From assembly GCF_001439845.1 (NCBI RefSeq), contig NZ_JYLO01000005.1:186001-250000 (forward strand): DNA of 64,000 nucleotides, given 5' to 3'. Shown here piece after piece: positions 56,256 through 64,000 of this stretch. Position 1 is the stretch's first letter; each line of letters opens with the position of its first letter. Origin of the DNA: Pseudomonas lactis (lineage in GTDB: Bacteria; Pseudomonadota; Gammaproteobacteria; Pseudomonadales; Pseudomonadaceae). Below the pieces are notes generated by a model, which was given only the letters and a program-made list of their open reading frames with translations, ran no database searches and had not been told where the DNA came from. The translations under genes were made by a program, and so were the position numbers.

Positions 56256-57474
56256 CACGGCTGACAACGCGACCAATCGTCAAGCCCTGCAACAGGATCG
56301 AAGACAGCACCACGATGTAGGTGATGCTCAGCAACAAGTCGCGCTCCGGGCCCAAGGGCAGGGCCAAGGCCAGTGCTACCGAGACGCCGCCGCGCAGGCC
56401 ACCCCAGGTGAGGATGCGGATTGTGCCGCGTGGCACCGTGCGCCAACGGCGCAGCAACAGGATCGCCGGGGCCACGGTGAGCAGGCGCGAGAGCAGGATC
56501 GCCACCGCCAGCAGGCTGGCCGCGAACACGTGCAGCCAGTTGAATGGCAATAGCAGCAGCTCCATGCCGATCAGCGCAAACAGCAGCGCGTTGAGCATGT
56601 CATCGAGCAGTTCCCAGAAACCATCCAGATAGCGACGCGTCATGTCGTTCATCGCCAGCTTGCGCCCCAGGTTGCCGATGATCAGCCCCGCGACCACCAT
56701 CGCAATCGGTGCGGACACATGCAGTTCCGAAGCCATGGCCGAGCCGCCGATTACCAGGGCGAGGGTCAGCATGACTTCGATCTGGTGCTGTTCGATGCTC
56801 TTGATCATCAGGTACACGAGGTAGCCGATCAGCCCGCCAAACAGCACGCCGCCAATGGCTTCGTGGGCAAACAGCATGGCCGTGGCGCCGACGGTGGGCG
56901 TCTCACCCAACTGCGCGATGCCCAGCAGCACGGTAAACACCACCACGGCGGTGCCGTCATTGAATAGCGACTCGCCGACGATAGTGGTTTTCAGCGGTTT
57001 GGAGGCATTGGCGGTCCGCAGCACGCCGAGCACCGCAATGGGGTCGGTGGGGGAAATCAGCGCGCCGAACAGCAGGCAATAAAGGAAACTCACGTGCCAG
57101 CCAAACAGGGCGAAGATGTAGTACGCCAGGCTGCCGATCACCACGGTGGCGATCAACACGCCAAAGGTTGCCAGCAGGCCGATGGGCCAGCGGTAGCTGC
57201 GCAAGTCGTTCAGGTTGACGTGCAAGGCGCCGGCGAACAGCAGGAACGACAGCATCCAGTTCATCAGCAAATCGCCGAAGTCGATCTGGCCGATCAACTG
57301 CTGGATGCGTTCTTCCAGGCCCGGGTAGCCGAGCACGCTCAGGCCTTGCAGGATCAGCGAAAACAACAGTGCGGTGACCATCACGCCGATGGTGGGCGGC
57401 AGGCCGATAAAGCGAAAGTTCACATAAGTGAGCAGGGTGGTGAGGCAGATGAAGGCGGCGACAAGTTCAAGCAT
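56239..57474 (-). CDS. Sodium/proton antiporter (CPA1 family)
   Basis: 411 residues, 10-12 membrane helices. The ion-binding helix ALISPTDPIAVLG and GESLFNDGTAVVVF are signature CPA1/NhaP motifs, each with an essential Asp. Exports Na+ or K+ in exchange for protons. No long C-terminal regulatory domain. The 3' end overlaps the LysR gene. Confidence 0.92.
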   Translation of the reverse strand: MLELVAAFICLTTLLTYVNFRFIGLPPTIGVMVTALLFSLILQGLSVLGYPGLEERIQQLIGQIDFGDLLMNWMLSFLLFAGALHVNLNDLRSYRWPIGLLATFGVLIATVVIGSLAYYIFALFGWHVSFLYCLLFGALISPTDPIAVLGVLRTANASKPLKTTIVGESLFNDGTAVVVFTVLLGIAQLGETPTVGATAMLFAHEAIGGVLFGGLIGYLVYLMIKSIEQHQIEVMLTLALVIGGSAMASELHVSAPIAMVVAGLIIGNLGRKLAMNDMTRRYLDGFWELLDDMLNALLFALIGMELLLLPFNWLHVFAASLLAVAILLSRLLTVAPAILLLRRWRTVPRGTIRILTWGGLRGGVSVALALALPLGPERDLLLSITYIVVLSSILLQGLTIGRVVSRVTAPQ

Positions 57475-57577
57475 CCGGGGTCCTTGGAGCGGGGGAATAT
57501 AGGCGCACGAGGTGCGTCGAATCGGGGTTTAGTATAAACAGGTGCTGTTACATGACGTATCAATTAAGGAGGTTCTA

Positions 57578-58411
57578 GTGATAGCGACAGCCCTGGTGCT
57601 GGTAGCGGCGCTGTTGCATGCGACGTGGAATACCTTGATCAAGTTCAGTGGCGAGCGCCTTTTGGTCATCGCCTGCATGGACAGTGTGGCGCTGCTGTTC
57701 GTGGCAGTGGCGGTGGGGTTCGTGTCCTTGCCGCCGTTGGACATCTGGCCGTGGATCGCGGCCTCGGCGCTGTTTGAATTGCTCTATCGCTATTTGTTGA
57801 TCCAGGCCTATCGGGTGGGGGACCTGGGCCTGGTATATCCGTTGATGCGCGGTTTGTCGCCGTTGGTGGTGCTGGTGCTGACGCTGGTGTTCGCTGGCGA
57901 AGTGCTGAGCACCCAGCAGATTCTGGGGATCCTGCTGATCCCGTTCGGCATGGTATGCCTGTTGTGGCAGGGCGGCGGCGGTGACCGGTTGCCCTGGTCG
58001 ATGCTGCCGGTGGTGTTGCTGATTGGCCTGTGCATCGGCTGCTACACCTTTCTGGACGGGCAGGCGCTGCGGCGCTGGTCGCACCCGTTGGATTACCTGG
58101 TGTGGCTGACGCTGATCAGCGCCTGGCCGTTTCCGTTGCTGGCCCTGGTGCGCAAGCGCGCAGCCTTCAGCCTGTTCTGGCGCACCCAGTGGCGGTTGGG
58201 CTTGAGCGTGGGGCTGTGCGTGTTGTTGAGCTACGCTTTGGTACTTTGGGCCATGCAGTTGGGCTCGATTGCCGAAGCCGCCGCGCTGCGCGAAGTCAGT
58301 GTGATTCTGGTGGTGCTGTTCGGCATGCGTTACTTGAAAGAACCTTTTGGCCGTCCACGGCTCATAGCCTGTGGGTTGGTGTTGATTGGCATGTTGGTGA
58401 TGAAACTCTAA
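57578..58411 (+). CDS. EamA/DMT family transporter
   Basis: 277 residues, ten membrane helices in two EamA halves; a small-metabolite exporter of unknown substrate. The start is GTG, chosen because AAGGAGG lies 5 bp upstream; a frame extension to 57542 would place that site inside the gene. Confidence 0.88.
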   Translation: MIATALVLVAALLHATWNTLIKFSGERLLVIACMDSVALLFVAVAVGFVSLPPLDIWPWIAASALFELLYRYLLIQAYRVGDLGLVYPLMRGLSPLVVLVLTLVFAGEVLSTQQILGILLIPFGMVCLLWQGGGGDRLPWSMLPVVLLIGLCIGCYTFLDGQALRRWSHPLDYLVWLTLISAWPFPLLALVRKRAAFSLFWRTQWRLGLSVGLCVLLSYALVLWAMQLGSIAEAAALREVSVILVVLFGMRYLKEPFGRPRLIACGLVLIGMLVMKL

Positions 58412-58440
58412 CCGTCGGATAAAACTAAAAGGAATCGGTG

Positions 58441-58827
58441 ATGACAGTCGCTTTATGGTGTGTGTTGATCGCAATTTTTCTGCCGTACATTTGCACCGGT
58501 GTGGCCAAGTTCAGTACAGGCAAGTTCGGGCCACGGGATAACCACGACCCGCGTGCCTTCCTCGATAGCCTGGAAGGCGTCGCCAAGCGTGCGCATAGCG
58601 CGCAACTCAACAGTTTCGAAGTGACCCCTGCGTTTGCCGCCGCAGTGATCGTTGCGCACCTGGCCGGCAACGCCGACCTGGTGACGATCAACGTGCTGGC
58701 AGTACTGTTTATCACCAGCCGCCTGCTGTACATCATCTGCTACCTGGCGGACTGGGCGATCTTGCGTTCGCTGGTGTGGGCCGTGGGTATGGCGTTGATT
58801 GCGAGTTTCTTCTTCGTTTCGATGTAA
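58441..58827 (+). CDS. MAPEG family membrane protein
   Basis: 128 residues, four membrane helices, with the MAPEG features NPR-like DPRAFLDSLEG, a conserved F-E-x-x-P (NSFEVTPAFAAAVI) and C-terminal RLLYIICYLAD. Related eukaryotic proteins are glutathione-dependent membrane enzymes; the bacterial role is unknown. 29 bp after the EamA gene. Confidence 0.9.
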   Translation: MTVALWCVLIAIFLPYICTGVAKFSTGKFGPRDNHDPRAFLDSLEGVAKRAHSAQLNSFEVTPAFAAAVIVAHLAGNADLVTINVLAVLFITSRLLYIICYLADWAILRSLVWAVGMALIASFFFVSM

Positions 58828-58834
58828 GGGGTGC

Positions 58835-58934
58835 TGTAGGAGCGAGCTTGCTCGCGAAGAACGCCAACGATAACGCGTGCTTACTGAGTAAGCGCGGCGC
58901 CTGTGAGTTTTTCGCGAGCAAGCTCGCTCCTACA
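58835..58934. repeat. REPIN, 'GTAGGAGCGAGCTTGCTCGCG' type
   Basis: Inverted arms with spacer AACGATAACGCGTG shared with the REPIN at 10015. Between convergent MAPEG and mltA genes. Confidence 0.88.
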
Positions 58935-58951
58935 AAAAGCCCCAGCGGTTG

Positions 58952-60145
58952 TCAGGTGCCGGCAGGCGCATCCGGCACCTGTGGCAACGCCGCGCCTTTG
59001 GGCCACAGCATCCAGATCTGCCCTTGCTGTTTCATATTCCCCGCCAACTCGCCTGCTGCATTGCCTGTGCCCCAGAACAAATCTGCGCGCACTTCGCCGG
59101 TGATTGCGCCGCCGGTGTCCTGGGCTGCGACCGGGCGTGCCAGTGGCGTGCCGTCTGGTTTGGTGGTCGACAACCACAACAGACTGCCCAGCGGAATCAC
59201 CTTGCGGTCCACCGCCACACTGTAGCCGGCGGTCAATGGCACGTTCAGCGAACCACGCGGGCCTTCGTTGCTGTCGGGGCGGGCGCTGAAGAATACGTAG
59301 CTGGGATTGCTCGCCAGCAGTTCTGGAATGCGCTGCGGGTGGGCCTTGGCCCAGGCGCTGATGGCGCCCATGGTCACGTCTTCTTTTTTCAGCTCGCCTT
59401 GTTCCACCAGCCAGCGGCCGATAGGGCGGTACGGGTAGCCGTTCTGGTCGCCGTAACCCACACGCAGTTGGCGCCCGCCGACCAGTTGGATACGCCCCGA
59501 GCCCTGGATCTGCAGGAATTGCAGGTCCATCGGGTCGGTCAGCCAGGCGATCGGCTTGGCGGTGGAGCCTTGGCTGTTGAGGGTGCTGGCATCGTCATAA
59601 GGCTTGAGCACGCGACCTTCCAGGCGCCCGCGCAGGCGCTTGCCCTTGAGTTCCGGGTAGATGCTCTCGAGGTTGACGATGATCAGGTCGTCCGGCACGC
59701 CGTATACCGGCACGTGGGCGGTGGCGGTCTTGGTCAGGCTGCCGGGGTAGACCGGCTCGTAATAGCCCGTGATCAAGCCGTTTGGCGTGTTGTCTGCCGA
59801 GCGCAGGCCGAAGACATCCAGATGTTCCTTGAGAAAACTACGAACCGCCACGGCATCGCCCGGTACGCTGGCCGCGGCCGCGCAGGTCGCGCCCCAGATC
59901 GGGTCGGCCTTGAGGCGCTGGCAGGCGCTGCGCCAGGATTCAAACCCGGCGAGCAAGTCGCTGTCGGAAACGCTCGGCAGGGCTTCCCACGGTGCGCTCA
60001 CATAGGTGGCAACGGCGTGAGGTTTGGTTGGCTCCTGGGCAACTTGTTTGCCGGTGTCTTTACCGCCATCGCAGCCGGCCAGTAGCGCGAACATCGGCAG
60101 AGCCCACGCCAGGCGCCGGCTCCAGGGTTTGAAGGTGACATTCAT
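58952..60145 (-). CDS. mltA: Membrane-bound lytic murein transglycosylase A
   Basis: 397 residues. Lipoprotein signal with lipobox LLAGC (Cys25), then the MltA double-psi barrel with the 3D domain at the C-terminus; the catalytic Asp is in AAQDTGGAI. Cleaves peptidoglycan glycan strands to 1,6-anhydro ends at the outer membrane. Start at MNVTFK; 16 upstream in-frame residues are unsupported. Confidence 0.95.
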   Translation of the reverse strand: MNVTFKPWSRRLAWALPMFALLAGCDGGKDTGKQVAQEPTKPHAVATYVSAPWEALPSVSDSDLLAGFESWRSACQRLKADPIWGATCAAAASVPGDAVAVRSFLKEHLDVFGLRSADNTPNGLITGYYEPVYPGSLTKTATAHVPVYGVPDDLIIVNLESIYPELKGKRLRGRLEGRVLKPYDDASTLNSQGSTAKPIAWLTDPMDLQFLQIQGSGRIQLVGGRQLRVGYGDQNGYPYRPIGRWLVEQGELKKEDVTMGAISAWAKAHPQRIPELLASNPSYVFFSARPDSNEGPRGSLNVPLTAGYSVAVDRKVIPLGSLLWLSTTKPDGTPLARPVAAQDTGGAITGEVRADLFWGTGNAAGELAGNMKQQGQIWMLWPKGAALPQVPDAPAGT

Positions 60146-60271
60146 GTAGGTAGTTCCTGAAACGATTGCCCGTGCTTCACTGCATCCGGGCAACCCTTAT
60201 TATTAATAGGGCTATTGGTCTTTGTGGGCGGTGCGAGGATACTGGCCGCCGTTTCCCGTGACCTTGAAGCC

Positions 60272-60724
60272 ATGATGATGTTAAAAAAATTGACTGTTGT
60301 ATTGCTGGCCTGCCTGGCGGTGTCTGCCTGTGGCGGTGTTGATCCCAATTCCCCGCTGGGCCAGCGCAAGGCGATCTTCAAGCAGATGCTCAAGACCGGT
60401 GAAGACCTGGGTGGCATGCTGCGCGGGCGTATCCCATTCGATGGCGCCAAGTTCGCCGAGGGTGCGGTCAAGCTGGATGCGTTGTCCCATGAGCCGTGGA
60501 AACATTTCCCGAGCGTGCGCGAAGAAGACCACACCAGTGCCAAGGATGACGTGTGGCAAAAACAGGCGCAGTTCCAGCAACTGGCCCGCGACCTTGAGGC
60601 GGCCACCGGTGAATTGGTGATCGCCAGCCAGGTGCAGCCTTATAAAGCCAGCAACCTTCAACCTGCGGTGCAAAAAGTTGAAGATGCCTGCAGCGCCTGC
60701 CATAAGCAATTCCGCGATCATTGA
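60272..60724 (+). CDS. Cytochrome c-prime-like lipoprotein
   Basis: 150 residues. Lipobox LAVSAC (Cys20), a four-helix-bundle type sequence, and one haem-binding CSACH motif close to the C-terminus (Cys140, Cys143, His144), the arrangement of cytochrome c'/c556. Role unknown; could bind small gases or transfer electrons. Three ATG codons in a row (60272, 60275, 60278) leave the exact start open. Confidence 0.87.
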   Translation: MMMLKKLTVVLLACLAVSACGGVDPNSPLGQRKAIFKQMLKTGEDLGGMLRGRIPFDGAKFAEGAVKLDALSHEPWKHFPSVREEDHTSAKDDVWQKQAQFQQLARDLEAATGELVIASQVQPYKASNLQPAVQKVEDACSACHKQFRDH

Positions 60725-60730
60725 TCGGTT

Positions 60731-61126
60731 TTACTGGTCGAGTTCTTCCACCGCGTCTTGCAGCTCTTTACGCGATTCGGCCAGCTTCTCCTTACGCTTG
60801 TTGATCTTGTCCGGGTCACCTTTCTTCATGGCCTTGTCGAGGTCGGCCTGACGGCGGCTGACTTCATGCTTGGCGTCGAGCACCTTGTTTTCACGCTCTT
60901 TTTTCAAGCTGGCATCGGTGCAGTGAGCGGTGACTTCGGCCAGGGCTTTTTCCAGGCCGGCCTGTTGGGCGCTGTTGCCGTGGGCCTTGGCCTGTTCGAT
61001 CTGGCTGCTGATGGCCTGGCGCTTGGCGGCGCAGCCGGTGAGCGGTTGCGCGTCTTCGGCGGCCAACAGTGGCGTGCTCATGAAGCCTGCGAGGGTCAGC
61101 AAGGCAAAGGGGGCGAGAAATTTCAT
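60731..61126 (-). CDS. DUF1090 family periplasmic protein (YqjC-like)
   Basis: 131 residues. Signal peptide to about residue 22, Cys32 and Cys69 likely forming a disulphide around a helix, then a charged Lys/Glu-rich coiled coil. TTGGAGC ribosome-binding site. Resembles DUF1090/YqjC. Its Cys-X36-Cys unit aligns with that of the protein at 62927 on the other side of ligB. Confidence 0.87.
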   Translation of the reverse strand: MKFLAPFALLTLAGFMSTPLLAAEDAQPLTGCAAKRQAISSQIEQAKAHGNSAQQAGLEKALAEVTAHCTDASLKKERENKVLDAKHEVSRRQADLDKAMKKGDPDKINKRKEKLAESRKELQDAVEELDQ

Positions 61127-61165
61127 ATAAAGCTCCAAGTTCGCAATCAGGTGGCCGGGTGGTGT

Positions 61166-62926
<1,761 letters not shown>

Positions 62927-63277
62927 TTACTTGAACAGGCCGCCCAAGGCCTTCACAGCGTCGTTGTTTTCAGCCTTGGCCTGCTGCTTTTGCTGCTTGG
63001 CGTCGACTTTTGCCTGGCTGTCGGCGAGTTTGTTGCAAGCTTTGTTGACCTGCTCCAGCGCAGTCTCATACGCCCGCACTTTCAACAGATCGTTCTTGGC
63101 ATTGGCCGCGTCGATCTTGGCTTGCAGGTCTTTGGGTTGCTGCTGGCAGTCGCCGGCATTGCCGCCACCGAGCTGGGCACTCAGGGCGCCGCTCAGTGCG
63201 TTCAGGTCAGCGGCCTGGGCTGGCAGGGTGAACAGGCTGAGCAGAAGGGCGGCAGGGGCGAGTGTGCAAATGCGCAT
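62927..63277 (-). CDS. Small periplasmic Cys-X36-Cys coiled-coil protein (DUF5339/DUF1090-like)
   Basis: 116 residues. Signal peptide to about 22 (PAQA), Cys44 and Cys81 framing a helical unit, then a Lys/Gln-rich helix. The spacing and several positions (I, A, E-x-A-L, V before the second Cys) match the DUF1090 protein at 60731, so they look paralogous. Function unknown. Confidence 0.75.
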   Translation of the reverse strand: MRICTLAPAALLLSLFTLPAQAADLNALSGALSAQLGGGNAGDCQQQPKDLQAKIDAANAKNDLLKVRAYETALEQVNKACNKLADSQAKVDAKQQKQQAKAENNDAVKALGGLFK

Positions 63278-63441
63278 GAAAACCTCAATGTTCGATTGCC
63301 TGCGCGCTTATCCATCCCGGGCGGGCGCAGTGCAATATCCAAGTAAGGTGAAGGGCCCGAGAGGGCGCGGATTCTAGTGGGCCATCATTTGGCCTGCAAG
63401 CCTTGGATCCAAAAAAGCCCGAAGTGGCCCTGCAGATAACA

Positions 63442-63474
63442 AAAAGCCCCGCCAGGCAGACCTGGCGGGGCTTT
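63442..63474 (-). terminator. Terminator after metK
   Basis: AAAGCCCCGCCAGG / CCTGGCGGGGCTTT strong stem with a short loop, flanked by A and T runs, just downstream of the metK stop. Confidence 0.92.
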
Positions 63475-63489
63475 ATTTACCGCGAACGA

Positions 63490-64000
63490 TTACAGGCCGG
63501 CGGCGGTACGCAGGTCGTTGGCGCGGTCGGTTTTTTCCCAGGTGAAGGTGCTGAAGGTGTCATCGCCAACAGTCTTCTGCGCAGGGGTGCGGCCGAAGTG
63601 GCCGTAGGCTGCGGTTTCCTGATACATCGGGTGCAGCAGGTCGAGCATGGTGGTGATCGCGTAAGGGCGCAGGTCGAAGATCTCGCGCACCAGCTTGACG
63701 ATCTTGTCATCGCTGATCTTGCCAGTGCCGAAGGTATTCAGCGAGATCGACGTAGGCTGGGCCACGCCAATGGCGTAGGAAACCTGGATTTCGCAGCGCT
63801 CGGCCAGGCCGGCAGCGACGATGTTCTTGGCCACATAACGGCCGGCGTAAGCGGCAGAGCGGTCAACCTTGGAAGGATCCTTGCCGGAGAACGCACCGCC
63901 GCCGTGACGAGCCATGCCGCCGTAGCTGTCGACGATGATTTTGCGGCCGGTCAGGCCACAGTCGCCCACCGGGCCACCGATGATGAACTGGCCAGTCGGG
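63490..64000 (-). CDS. metK: S-adenosylmethionine synthase MetK (partial, C-terminal part)
   Basis: The last 169 or so residues; the gene continues past the right edge. Family motifs [30 protein letters not shown] and [13 protein letters not shown] [15 protein letters not shown], which hold ATP, phosphate and metal. Makes SAM from methionine and ATP. Its product feeds the SAH cycle served by ahcY and metF in the same window. Confidence 0.97.
   Translation of the reverse strand, partial: PTGQFIIGGPVGDCGLTGRKIIVDSYGGMARHGGGAFSGKDPSKVDRSAAYAGRYVAKNIVAAGLAERCEIQVSYAIGVAQPTSISLNTFGTGKISDDKIVKLVREIFDLRPYAITTMLDLLHPMYQETAAYGHFGRTPAQKTVGDDTFSTFTWEKTDRANDLRTAAGL

Overview
The window is chromosomal DNA from a fluorescent Pseudomonas, most likely of the P. 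fluorescens group. Evidence: about 60% G+C; gene neighbourhoods that match the P. aeruginosa order (metW-metX-yggT-proC-yggS-pilT, pyrR-pyrB-pyrC'-yqgF-algH-tonB-gshB-pilGHIJ-chpA, rsmE-bioA, rhlE-metF-ahcY-metK); and many REP/REPIN palindromes of the three sequence types common in this group. Most of the window is core genome; two short stretches look accessory.

Layout. 0-5.6 kb: methionine biosynthesis (metX, metW, a DUF4426 protein), then yggT, proC and yggS on the minus strand and pilT divergent. 5.7-7.1 kb: an NlpC/P60 peptidase and a TM2-domain protein. 7.2-13.3 kb: pyrC' (a dihydroorotase-like protein without its catalytic HxH), pyrB, pyrR, ruvX, algH, a tonB gene and gshB, all minus. 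13.5-23.4 kb: the Pil-Chp chemosensory cluster pilG-pilH-pilI-pilJ-chpA-chpC, with no pilK or chpB. 23.6-26.5 kb: an accessory interval with an orphan type-44 polymorphic toxin domain overlapping a likely immunity gene, a structured RNA leader before a small DUF6124 gene, a 521-bp element with terminal inverted repeats lying inside a REPIN, and an unknown membrane protein. 26.5-35.0 kb: the complete malonate decarboxylase and malonate transporter operon mdcABCDEGH-madLM, with its LysR regulator mdcR downstream and convergent.

35-45 kb: a hemolysin III/PAQR membrane protein; a LysR divergent from a D-amino-acid dehydrogenase, RidA and binding-protein operon; rsmE, bioA, a cytochrome b561, a YceI protein and the DEAD-box helicase rhlE with a long leader. 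45-50 kb: a binding protein, a glycosyltransferase-like protein, metF and ahcY; ahcY follows a clear SAH riboswitch and a good sigma-70 promoter. 50-53.5 kb: an acyl-CoA thioesterase, then a full-length homologue of the type III phospholipase effector ExoU whose ribosome-binding region lies in a perfect 12-bp inverted repeat, then a formate/nitrite-type channel. 53.5-64 kb: a DAACS symporter with a VOC protein and a divergent LysR, a Na+/H+ antiporter, an EamA transporter, a MAPEG protein, mltA, a c-type cytochrome lipoprotein, two small paralogous Cys-X36-Cys periplasmic proteins flanking ligB, and the 3' part of metK.

Together metX, metW, metF, ahcY and metK cover much of the methionine/SAM cycle. 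pilT, the Pil-Chp genes and the tonB gene belong to twitching motility and surface sensing. The mdc-mad operon is a self-contained malonate uptake and decarboxylation pathway. The items most worth follow-up are the ExoU homologue, the toxin/RNA/transposable-element interval at 23.4-26.5 kb, and the DUF1090-like pair around ligB.
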